Made by a program: the position numbers and the translations under genes. Positions 21,290 through 31,193 of a stretch of DNA of 64,000 bases are shown in pieces. This DNA is from Colias croceus (Eukaryota > Arthropoda > Insecta > Lepidoptera > Pieridae): assembly GCF_905220415.1 (NCBI RefSeq), contig NC_059558.1, positions 4,104,501-4,168,500 of the forward strand. The letters run 5' to 3'. The notes beneath the pieces are model-generated. The model was not told the DNA's origin. It saw nothing but the letters and a program-made list of their open reading frames with translations, and searched no databases. The first letter of the stretch is position 1, and each line of letters begins with the position of its first letter.

Positions 21290-22425
21290 AAATACTCCTT
21301 AACGTCCCTATATACCTATCTAACATTATAGGTAACACAGTTGATTATAACATCTGACAATTTCTCAAATCACACTTAAATTAATATAACAGCGAAAAGG
21401 GTAAGATTACAATCAAAGATAAGTGAATAGCTGAATCGACGCAGTAAAACAAAAGAGAATCGCTAATATTCCTTACAATTTAACAGAAAATACCTGTTAA
21501 AACGCACATTTATTCATCGCAGAAATTAATAGCTTGTAAATCTAAATCGCCCAACGTCTTGGAAACAAGAAACTCGGAATAATAAAACTCCGTCTCGACA
21601 GTCTCCGTTGTGACAGCAATTTGTATTTTCTATTTTTTATGATTGTTGCTTGTAGATAAACATGGCTGATTTTTTTTTATTATAGCTATAGTAATATTAT
21701 CTGGGGTAATATAATACAACTGGTATGAGATGGGAAGACTTTTCTTTGTTAAAAATATGATGTGTTTATATTGTTTTTGCTTTTATCTCCTGTACTTCTT
21801 AATTTATTTAAATTAACGGACGTCTCGTTTTGAGGTACGTGTCTCAAAAAACTCGTTATTAAATAATTTTCTTACGTATTTTCCAAATATATAAATAACT
21901 CTATTTATCCTGAAATATGTTAAGAAAAGAAACAATGAAGGCAGAAATATTTCAAGTGATTGCATGTAGTGAATTCTCGAAACTAAAATATATGTTTTCA
22001 TTCTTTATTCTTATTGTTTTATTGTATAGAATAATATATTTACTAATTCTAGCTGAAAGAGGTTCTACGAAAAGTATATAAATTTAAGACCTGTGTTATC
22101 TGAGCCTAGAACAAGATACTAATTAAGTCATTTATCTTTATATCATGCCATTAATTATTTGGCGACAAATCACAAAAGTATTTGCACTTCCAATGAAGAT
22201 GTAATTAATTGGGATCATCCCTGATTCTAGGAAAATGTTTATTTTATCACAGAACTCACGAAAATTTAGTAGAATAAGTGTATAAAAATAATATTTATTT
22301 ACTGTTATTTTCTTAATGTGGGATTTTTAGTTTTTACATAGGTACAGAATATTGCTGTGTTACATTAAAAACGGACAATATTCAAATATCAATTAATATT
22401 TATAATTTATATACTTAATCCATAA
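21290..22425. other. AT-rich non-coding stretch
   Basis: Nothing recognised beyond chance frames. Confidence 0.5.
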
Positions 22426-22666
22426 TCCATACTAATATTATAAATGCGAAAGTAACTCTGTCTGTCTGTTACTCAATCACGCCTTAACTACTGAACCAAT
22501 TTGCATGAAATTTGGTATAGAGATATTTTGATACCCGAGAAAGGACATAGGCTACTTTTTACCCCGGGACATAGGATAGGTTTTATCCCGGAAATCCCAC
22601 GGGAAGGGGAACTATGCAGGTTCTTCTTTGACTGCAGCGCGGGCGAAGCCGCGGGTGGAAAGCTAG
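22426..22666 (+). mobile_element. Helitron-like element type E, full-length
   Basis: A good reference copy. It starts TCCATACTAATATTATAAAT after A, then GCGAAAGTAACTCTGTCTG, GAAATTTGGTATAGAG and GGACATAGG twice. It ends in the hairpin GCGGGCGAAGCCGCGGG and CTAG before T. No TIR, no target duplication, non-coding. Confidence 0.78.
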
Positions 22667-23074
22667 TTTAATATAAATCATAAAGCTATTATCATAACCT
22701 AAGCTACATAATCTAGTGATGAATCCAAATTATTTTTTTTAATGTAGTAGGGGAAACTTGCCTAATTCGTACCACTTAAGGAGAACCTCAAAAATTTTGG
22801 AAATGAACAATGATACACAGTTATTTATATTAAGTAATTATAATTTCACTAACGTTCTATTAGTATTTCAACAAAAAATAACATATATCTTATAAACTTC
22901 TGAGAAATAAACAATTTTCAAAAACTTAAAAAAAGTACGATTTAAGACCATTCATCTAAAATCGTACTAGTATATTCTTAAATCGTACTTTGAGATCCTA
23001 TCATTGGTTTACAGTCTTAAAAATCACAATCTTAATAATCTTCTCCTCTTTTTCTTAATTTTAATGTACCTAGA

Positions 23075-23360
23075 TTAATTCTTATTAATACAGCGGATGG
23101 TCTTTACCAAATCCTGACAGTCATCGCAGTAATAACATTTTGTTTTTTTAGTTGTCCCTGCACATAGCTCATGTAGGTAATTGTGAAGTATGGGTAGGTA
23201 CCCATACTTCACAATTACCGCATTTAATCATGTTTTCTTTAACGTCTTCTTGACATATTTTGCAATACCAACTGTCATTTTCATCTTGTTCTTGTTTCTT
23301 TTTCTTGTTTCCTTTTTGAGGTGTTTTCGTTCGTTCGTACAGGTACGTTTTAAGAAGTTG
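23075..23360 (-). pseudogene. PHD-finger C-terminus of a pogo-like transposase, broken
   Basis: The minus strand encodes a lysine-rich linker (KGNKKKKQEQDEN) then WYCKICQEDV, MIKCGNCEVWV and, after an interruption, HELCAGTTKKTKCYYCDDC before a stop at 23075. The C-x2-C ... C-x2-C ... H-x2-C ... C-x2-C series is a PHD-type zinc finger, known at the C-terminus of some insect pogo-like transposases. The W-V / H-E-L junction is split by a 21-bp-arm palindrome (23176-23219), which shifts the frame. A possible splice acceptor lies at 23360. The catalytic DDE domain is absent. Confidence 0.7.
23176..23219. repeat. Palindrome with 21-bp arms inside the PHD finger
   Basis: The arms 23176-23196 and 23199-23219 are exact reverse complements separated by GG. 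The left and right copies both derive from the same coding segment of the zinc finger, so a short stretch was copied back in inverted orientation. Confidence 0.9.
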
Positions 23361-23748
23361 CTGCGAGTACGAAATAGGCACAAGTATCAAAAGAATTTCA
23401 ATTTTGCCGCAAAAAAAACTGTCAACGAACAAGCCGGCTTTACTATGTGAAATATATTCACAAATATACGCATAAATATAAAATAAACAGTTAATCAACT
23501 TATGAACGGTATACTTGGAAGACAGTTCTTGTGAAGTGTGCGAAAAAATTACTCAAAAAGTAAGAAAAAACTTACTTGATAAATATTTTAGTCGGGAGCA
23601 ACGTAACAGGTATTTATTTGTCACATGGCAATATGGCCGACTATTATTGACATTTTATGCCACCAGAGGCGCTGGTAACTATTACCCAAGCCGAGATATA
23701 GACGAGGTACGATTTAAGCGCAGGTACGAATTATGCAAGTTTACCCTA

Positions 23749-24613
23749 ACTGTTTATTTAATCTGTGACGAAACATTCACACAACCAATGTTTCTTTAAA
23801 CAATTATTAAAACACGTATAAAGGTATAAATGATCAAACATCAGTCTACACAATTGATTATTGAAGTATAAATTAATTCGAATAAACATTTTGCTCGCAA
23901 TTAAAACTTCTATCTGCTCAATCAGAAATTCATTAAACAAACAATACGCAAAGGGAGCCGTTTATTATCTGTGGCTGATTTTAAGCGCCATTTGTAATTT
24001 CTGACAATTAAAAAATTGAGCTGTCATCATTTTTTTTTTAATTGGCCGGTTTAATGGAGATTTATGGTAATGAAGACGTTGGTAATAAAATTATAATTTC
24101 GACGATTTGTAATTGTCGTAGTTGTAATTGTAAATGAATGTGTAAAACTAAACTCATAGTGACATAGGTACACAGTGACATACATATTTATTTTTTTCCA
24201 TCTGATACAAATCGAGTTTTTTCTATGGAATTCGATGGGAGGAAATGGAATAAAACAAATTTTTTTATAATAATTTATCTACGCCGTGTTTTTATGATGA
24301 GTTGATTTATAAAAAATAACTTATCGGAATTAGGAATGAAACTAGTTTTGTGCGTGTTTATTCATTTATGTACATTCAACTAAAAATAGAAATAACAATA
24401 TCCAGAAATATGAAAGTCGAACAAAGAAATTCTAAATGTACTTTGAAATAAAATGATGCAACTATTCTCTTGTTAGAAAAAACGCGTGACCCACTTTACT
24501 TATATCAAAGGAAGTAAAATAAAATAAAAATGTAAAATGATTTTAATATAGTTTTCTATAAGTGATGCATAGAATATCATGTGACCGTTTTATTGTTTAC
24601 GGTTTATAAAGAA
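23749..24613. other. AT-rich non-coding stretch
   Basis: No gene or TE end recognised. Confidence 0.5.
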
Positions 24614-24785
24614 CTAGCTGTGCCCCGCGGTTTTAATCGCAGTGCTCCGCTCCTGTTGGTCAGCGTGATGATGCCTACAGCCTTCCTCGATAAATGGGCT
24701 ATCTAACACCGGAATTCGTTCGGCGTTCGTTCGAAAGGCGTTCAAACAAACAAACTTTTCAGCTTCATAATATTAATAAGTATAT
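24614..24785 (-). mobile_element. Helitron-like element type A
   Basis: The CTAG end and CCCCGCGGTTTTAATCGCAG hairpin region are on the left. The body (CCTTCCTCGATAAATGGGCT, ATCTAACACCG) matches the other type A copies. The right end is near TAATAAGTATA. Part of the middle (the AAATCGGACCAG block) is replaced by TTCGTTCGGCGTTCG. Confidence 0.65.
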
Positions 24786-24796
24786 ATTTCATACAA

Positions 24797-24893
24797 TGAG
24801 CTGGGCGGATAGCAGTGTTTTAGTGAAAGAGTTACAAACATACATATTATATCCATCCTCACTAACTTTCGAATTTATAATATTAGTAGGAAG
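24797..24893 (-). mobile_element. Helitron-like fragment, 5' half
   Basis: The right part reads CATCCTCACTAACTTTCGAA then TTTATAATATTAGTAGGA, the usual 5' end in reverse. The 3' hairpin end is not present in usual form. Confidence 0.5.
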
Positions 24894-24975
24894 TACGATT
24901 AGTACCTATAACAAATTTGGTTAGTAGGGTCAAATAAACTTTTTAAAATTTAATAAATCAGGCCCCGGAATCACA

Positions 24976-25000
24976 GACACAATAGAAAATCTATTGTGTC
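24976..25000. repeat. Short perfect palindrome, 11-bp arms
   Basis: GACACAATAGA, spacer AAA, TCTATTGTGTC. It sits in a small GC-richer patch (GGCCCCGGAATC ... GGGCCGCTTGGGGC). Confidence 0.85.
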
Positions 25001-25571
25001 GTGGACCGATCGGGCCGCTTGGGGCTCAATGGGTTAATAGAAAATAGCACTTTAACCTTTAAGGCTTTAATATAAATAAATAATACTAAGCATTCGATTT
25101 GGTTTCACCCGGCTTGACCGCATTGACCTACGTTGTTGGTTGACCACGCATCACAAAGGAATGTAGGTAAATCAGGAATGTTTGGTAAAACTTTATAAAG
25201 GTAGAAAATATTTCATATTCAGTTACATAATCATTTAAACATAAATTACAAAATAATAACAACTAAATATTACCTACCTCTTTATAATTTAACTTATGAA
25301 TCGAAATAAACATATTTGTTTTTACAAATTTCTTCATATAGGTACATTCTTACTCAAAACCATAAGATATACTTAAGAGAGCAATAAATCATTGCCACTA
25401 TGAAAAATGTGCTTGTCCAAAAAATAACACAATATTCATTCATTGATATGCATATCAAGAACAAAACACTTACTATCAATTCAATACAAAAAATCTGCAC
25501 TTGAAAACCTCGAAATAAGAATTCATTGACGCATGAAACTCTCATATATTTACACTACGAAATACAATATA

Positions 25572-25866
25572 CAGGGTGTCCCGCTGACGGTGTACTATGC
25601 TCAATGGTACTTATAGTTTTTTCATATTCTGACTATGTAAAAAATGCTCCTAAAATTTCCAACGCATTTTTTCTATGAGATGAATTCTTAAAATAATTAT
25701 ATTGTGGACATCTCTAACTGGCAATCCACCTATGTCAGCTTGCATTAATGATTGTTTTTTCGTAGATACCATTAACCATGACAATTCATATAGCTATAAA
25801 TTCCATTGAGCATTAGTACGAGCATATAGTACCTACTTGTTCACTCACCAACCGCTGGACACCCTT
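25572..25866. mobile_element. TA-flanked MITE
   Basis: The left end CAGGGTGTCCCGC and the right end (reverse-complemented AAGGGTGTCCAGC) form short TIRs, both beside TA. The element is about 295 bp and non-coding, likely Tc1/mariner-type by target. Confidence 0.6.
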
Positions 25867-25868
25867 TA

Positions 25869-26805
25869 TTTAATACAAATCAGACACTAAACCTTCCTAC
25901 ATTTGGCTATGACGAATGTGTTGGGGAGATTGACTCATAAATTACCTCCCTCAATATTTACGACTTCCTTTAATTTTCCCCGAAATTGGGTTAGGCACGA
26001 TTGGGAATCATCCGTAGTGTATTTCAGTCAACAAATATCTATTTGGTGCGAAGTATAGTCGAGAAGATTGCATAGGTATAGTAAACTCGTAACACTAGCT
26101 TATTTTATTTTATCGATAAGAAATAATGTATTTTGCACAAATATGAGTAGATAGAGTAAAATTAATCAAACAAGACACGTTATTAATTGTCTTATTTCTC
26201 TTATCATACGTAGGTAGGTATTATATTTAAAAAAATTATAAATAATTTTTTGTGACTATCTCGTGTCCGCCATATTGAATATTATATGATATCACATATT
26301 ATTACCTATTTATTTAAGCTCGACTTATGTATTTTCACGTTACATTTTGTATGCTGTGTAATACCTAAATAATTTTTCATGCATTTATTACTCTCCCAAC
26401 CGTAAATAGTAGATCTAATACCTAAGTATTTTTATTGATTTGCACACATTCAAAATATTACCCGAAATAAACAAACATAATGGAAAAGTATAAGTGCATA
26501 AACAACTAAATCACAACCAACATTCTATTTTTCATAACGTTAGCTTGGTCAAAAGTTGATAATGCAATAAATCGACATTAGAACTTCCCGCGGTGAAAAC
26601 AACCATCTTGCAGGCTCCTCACGTTTCTAAGTTTACTCTAGTGGTTTGAAACACAAACTGTAGCGGTTGGTTTGTCTTAGTAAATACATTACCTTTGATT
26701 GCATATTGCTGCTCTTAGTACTATAGGTACGTAATTTGAAATAACCTTGACTATGCAAATATAATAAAGTGTGTGGAATTTTCATTTATATCACTTGAAA
26801 GATTG
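25869..26805. other. AT-rich non-coding stretch
   Basis: Nothing recognised. Confidence 0.5.
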
Positions 26806-27020
26806 AAAAAAAATGTGTGCGTGTACTAGTGTACACACGTAAGAAGTGAAACTTCTTTATGACCTTATTTTTCAAAAAAATAATTTACTATATGCAACTT
26901 TACAGAAATACGTCGAATCACGCGTGGTAGGGATAAGAAAAAGATGGCGCGTAACGGAAAAATGTCACGCGTAACGAAAAATGTTAGGTACACGAAATTT
27001 TTTTCCAACCCCGATAAATA
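26806..27020. repeat. Palindrome-rich interspersed repeat, copy 2 of 3
   Basis: Same blocks as 17605-17830: GTGTACTAGTGTACACACG, GAAGTGAAACTTCTTTATG, AATCACGCGTGGTA, GGCGCGTAACGG. The right inverted repeat is truncated (CCCCGATAAATAAGTGAGAG). Confidence 0.75.
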
Positions 27021-27527
27021 AGTGAGAGAGAGAGTAATGACATCTTATAAGTTCTTTTGCGATTCAAAGCTTAAAAATATTACTACTATCGTAGTATCGT
27101 ATATATGGTCTTAAATATTTTATGAAGCCTAATATACATATACCTACCTAATGCCTAATGTAATCAATTCTTTTACGTAACAAAGTGTTAGAAAATAACT
27201 ACAATTAATACAAAATCATTAGAACATAACCACATTTACTTGAGAAACCTAATCCTCTTTTGCGCAGTAGGATAAATACAACTAAAAGCATTCGTCAATA
27301 AAGCGACCGCGCCATGACCGCAAAGCGTTTACGGACCATAGAATACAATTAACCATAAGCGCCTCGATATATAACAAAGTACATAATATAACATAAGTAG
27401 TTATTATAGCCTCGATATATAATAAAGTATATATGTATAAGTAAATAAGTATACTATAGGTATTTAGTATTTACTATACATTTTATTCGATCGTATAAAA
27501 AGTCATTAATGTACATTTATTAATATA
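27021..27527. other. AT-rich stretch with a short local duplication
   Basis: The phrase GCCTCGATATATAA occurs twice about 53 bp apart (near 27361 and 27411). No other signal. Confidence 0.45.
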
Positions 27528-27650
27528 CTAGCGGTCCGCCCCGGCTTCGCCCGTGGTACCTACTTACGTTTTCTCTCCATAAGAACTATCCTCGTAGTTC
27601 AAGGAAAATAATAAAAAGAAAAAGTCGAAATCGGTCCACCCGTTTTTTTT
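27528..27650 (-). mobile_element. Helitron-like element type D, 5'-truncated
   Basis: The left end CTAGCGGTCCGCCCCGGCTT and body match 4752-4921. The 5' TC end is missing after the CGAAATCGGTCCACCC block. Confidence 0.65.
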
Positions 27651-27864
27651 CATCAGTTGTAAGCCATATTATTCCACAGTGATATCGGCTATATTAATTT
27701 GTATATCCTATCTCAACCTAGGCGAGAAAGGAGGGAGGGGTTAATCATAAACATCATAATTACGAATCAATTTATTTTATCAACGAATATAAATAAGTGA
27801 AATAATTAAGAATATTCATGAAGGCGTGATAAGACAATATTTTCGTTTATAAAGTTATAGAAAA

Positions 27865-28094
27865 CTAGATATCCGCCCGCGGCTTTGCCCGCGTTTTAAA
27901 AGGAAAACCTGCATAGTTCCCGTTCCCATGGAATTTCCGGAATAAAACCTATCCTTTGTGTTAATTCAAGTTACTATATTATGTGTGCTAAATTTCATTA
28001 TACCTAATCGGTGCAGTGGTATTTGCGTGAAAGAGTAACAAGCACACACACACACACATCCTCACAAACTTTCGCATTTATAATATTAGTAGGA
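27865..28094 (-). mobile_element. Helitron-like element type E with (CA)n tract
   Basis: CTAG plus the hairpin CCGCCCGCGGCTTTGCCCGC on the left. The right end is TTTATAATATTAGTAGGA followed by T. An internal (CA)n run lies near 28043-28060. Confidence 0.72.
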
Positions 28095-28469
28095 TAGGAT
28101 AGATAGAGATGGAAGATGACAAATTAGTTTAGAAAAAAGAATTTGTTAAAATCCGCTATCGTATGTGCCTTGCGACCTATTACTGGGTATTAGTACTATT
28201 TAAGGATTTTAAGGCACTTAGTTGTACTTGTAATGTTCCACTTTGAAGACATTATAGTTTTAATTTCCCTCCGCCGTTTAACTTAATTAAGCGGGTATTC
28301 TTTTGAAAATAAAAACAAAAATATTTCTTTGTTTACATAGCTACTAGCTGTATTTATACGTAACGCGTTTAGCTACTATTATGTATTCTGTGACGTAACA
28401 ATAAGTTAGTTCTAGAAACTGTTCTGACGGTCAAACTGTTTTTATTGTGAGTAAATTTGATATTAGAAC

Positions 28470-28661
28470 TATACCTACTTACAATATTATAATGCTGAAG
28501 AGTTTGTTTATTTTTTTGAACGCGCTAATCTCAGGAACTACTCAGAATTGAAAAATTCTTTCGGTGTTGGATAGCCCAATTATCGAAGAAGGCTTATATA
28601 AAGGGTGTCACGCTAAGCCCAACAAGAGTGAAACAATGCTGGTAAAATCGCATACAACTAG
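28470..28661 (+). mobile_element. Helitron-like element type A, worn 3' end
   Basis: Plus-strand body with ATAATGCTGAAGAGTTTGTT, GAACGCGCTAATCTCAGGAA and GGTGTTGGATAGCCC, matching type A reversed. The GC hairpin is degraded, though CTAG is present at 28658-28661. Confidence 0.55.
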
Positions 28662-29149
28662 TCGGTTATAATATTTTATTTTTTACTTCAGAATTCATTC
28701 TGAAGTTTGAAGAAACACAAAATATATTCTTTGTTTTGCCATCCTATAAAATATTAACTGCATATTATGAATATAATTAAACCTTTTATTTTGACATTCA
28801 AACATACACACCAATTTTATTTACATATTTGCATAAATTGCTCGAGGTTGTTTGAAATAAAACAAAAACAGGAAGATAAACAATGTACGTTTGATATTTA
28901 AATATTTTGTTGACACGTAAATATAAAGAAAATTGTTGTGACAATCGGGGTAGAATTTTGTAAATACCTCTCTACTTTAAGGAAACAATCCATTATTTTT
29001 GAGTGAAAACTGCATTAAAAGATTTCCGAAAACTTGCTTACCACAACCGGAAAAGAACCGAGCAAAATTAGTTAATAAATTTACAATAAATTGATCATTA
29101 GATTTATAAAATTTCTCTAACAGCGCGACCGAGTTTTCTCATTTATAAT
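28662..29149. other. AT-rich non-coding stretch
   Basis: Nothing recognised. Confidence 0.5.
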
Positions 29150-29384
29150 ATCTTTCCACCCGCGGCTTTGCCTGCGTTTTCAAGAAAAACCCGCCTAGTT
29201 CCCGTTCCCGTGGGATTTCCGGAATAAAACCTATCCTATTTGTTAATCCAAATTACCCTCTATACGTGTGCTAAATTTCATTGTAATCGGTTCAGTAGTA
29301 TTTGCGTGAAAGAGTAACAACACAAAGATTTTGTGAGGATATGTGTATCCTCACAAACTCGCATTTATAATATTAGTAGGAAAA
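29150..29384 (-). mobile_element. Helitron-like element type E with an internal palindrome
   Basis: The body matches 27865-28094 (CCCGCGGCTTTGCCTGCG, GGAATAAAACCTATCCTAT, TTCATTGTAATCGGTTCAG). Near its 5' end the block TTTGTGAGGATA is copied back as TATCCTCACAAA (29330-29357, 4-nt spacer), a snap-back within the element. Confidence 0.68.
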
Positions 29385-29901
29385 GCTGGTCTGTGTGGAA
29401 TGTAGCACAACGTTGTAGAAACGTTGGTTAAATAAAGATAGGTATATATACTACCTTTATTTAACCAAACCATGAAATAAATACAGTCTCTCATAATTAT
29501 TTCAAAATCGACGCCATTAAAGCATCCCAACACTTAAAATCTGCCCCCATTTATATTTCCTGCCTCAAGCTATACCCTCAAAGTCAGCGATACCTCATTA
29601 AAATATTTTACGGCTTCCGCCTTACTTTGTTATGATTTTTGAATTTATTTGCGTGTTTCAAGCTTTTGTTATTAAAGAATTTTAATACAGTAGGTGTGAG
29701 ATCTTGTTAAGAATATTCAGTAGAAAAAATATTGATTGCAATTTGTAGGTTATAATTTTTGAAGCCTCTCGTGTTTAATGACAAATACATTATTTGTGTC
29801 TGTAATGTAAGAATTTGGAAAGGATATTGGTAAGGATTATAATAATTGTAATTGATTCATTTGTTATTTATTTTCCAAAAAGGTAGAGAATAAATTCATA
29901 T

Positions 29902-29934
29902 GGATACACATTCATAAAACTAAGAGAAAAAGAT
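29902..29934. repeat. 33-bp direct repeat, left copy
   Basis: Begins GGATACACATTCATAAAACT. An identical 33-bp sequence lies at 30909-30941, 1007 bp downstream in the same orientation. The segment between shows no coding frame or TIRs. It may be the ends of a small unrecognised element or a segmental duplication remnant. Confidence 0.85.
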
Positions 29935-30908
29935 CGAAATTCACATGCAATTCTCTAATTAATACCTAATTCATAACATTACAGGTAGGTACAGTAATAA
30001 AGAAATGTGTTAAAAACTTGTATTATACACATAAATCAATGGATAAACATATTAATATTTTCAGATCTACCGAAGCTTTGCGATTCGTAGAACAGTGGCG
30101 CAAGATGGATGACATCCAACAGACAAACCGTTTCACTTTAGCCTTAATTTCATGATAAAGCTCAGCGTTCACTACGCGAATTGAAATATTAACAATTATT
30201 CTAGATATGGGTTTTTGACTTTTTAAAAAAGTATTAAGGCATCTACGCTGCTTTTGTAAACGCATTTGAATCGTTAAAATAAAAATAAAAATGTTATATT
30301 TACTGTCAGTTCGGCAAAAAGTTTTTACAGAGATTAGGGGTATGTATATAAACTAGTTTTGTCTTCTGTGTTTTGATAAGACGTGAAACAATATTTCACT
30401 ACACACTCCCCATTCACACGGTTAAGGAAAAAACTGTAAAGTTGCGATGACATTTCTGACACACACCAACTAAAAAAATTATTAATTGTAAATTACAAGA
30501 ATAGAATAAAAACTCTGTTTAATATTAGCGCTCATGTACCTAGTTTATGTATTCGTAAACATAAGATATCACATACTTAGTTTCTTCATATGAATCTTAA
30601 TCTTAATATCTCATTCTATTTAGATTTATTTGTTCTGTAAACAAAATTCTAAGTGTTCAGTGAGCGTTATACCTAAAAGATTTAAATTCGCAGGGATTTC
30701 ACGTTAACTATTTTCATTTAGCTGCAATTGCCTGAAATTCTAATGGCTTAATTTGGCTCAGACTGTTTGAAAACCCTATTAGCGTGCTAACAGAGATCTT
30801 TACGCGTTAATTTGCTTATTATTAAGAAAAGAATAAACACATATTATCTAGATTTTGTTGGTATTCTGTTCCTTTATTTCAAAGGTAAAATACGGTTTAT
30901 ATTTGGAT

Positions 30909-30941
30909 GGATACACATTCATAAAACTAAGAGAAAAAGAT
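30909..30941. repeat. 33-bp direct repeat, right copy
   Basis: Identical to 29902-29934. Confidence 0.85.
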
Positions 30942-31004
30942 ATTAATCGTTACGTGATACTTTTCATATAATGTATAAAATAGTATATGTTACTGCAATG
31001 TAAA

Positions 31005-31193
31005 AATAACGATGAAAGTCTGTCTGTCGTGCTTTCACAAATAAACGACTGTGCCAATTTGGATAAAATTTGCTATGTATGTAGCTAAAAATACAAGGTC
31101 AAATATATGTAAATTTTAAAATAAACTGTAAAGAGTTAAAATATGAGATGAGTATCTTGCCCATCTGCGAGTGAAACCGCGGGATAAAACTAG
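31005..31193 (+). mobile_element. Helitron-like element, divergent
   Basis: GATGAAAGTCTGTCTGTCGTG at the left and GCGAGTGAAACCGCGGGATA then CTAG before T at the right. The core is diverged from the other types. Confidence 0.5.

Larger units (their letters stand above)
22750..23746 (-). mobile_element. pogo/Tc1-like element carrying a PHD-finger transposase remnant
   Basis: The ends GGGGAAACTTGCCTAATTCG (left) and GGGTAAACTTGCATAATTCG (right, reverse-complemented) form degenerate TIRs bordered by TA at 22748-22749 and 23747-23748. The subterminal motif GTACGATTTAAG or its complement occurs at least four times near the two ends (around 22937, 22966, 22980, 23707). The minus strand retains the C-terminal end of a transposase (23075-23360). 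The TIR starts resemble those of the element at 18597-20693, so both likely belong to one family group. Confidence 0.75.
29385..31004. other. AT-rich stretch with a 33-bp direct repeat
   Basis: Apart from the repeat pair at 29902 and 30909 nothing is recognised. The 80-codon minus frame at 30023-30265 has no domain I can name. Confidence 0.45.

Noticed and set aside
23190..23450. 86-codon plus-strand frame
   Set aside because: Antisense shadow of the PHD-finger remnant.
23515..23799. 94-codon plus-strand frame starting EDSSCEVCEK
   Set aside because: It crosses the pogo-like right TIR and TA border and starts at a non-ATG codon. The real coding remnant of this element is on the minus strand.
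30023..30265. 80-codon minus-strand frame (…ELYHEIKAKVKRFVCW…)
   Set aside because: Protein-like at a glance, but no domain, no partner exon and no clear splice sites were found.
29902..30941. LTR retrotransposon with 33-bp terminal repeats
   Set aside because: No TG...CA ends, primer-binding site, polypurine tract or gag/pol remnant, and the repeats are far too short.
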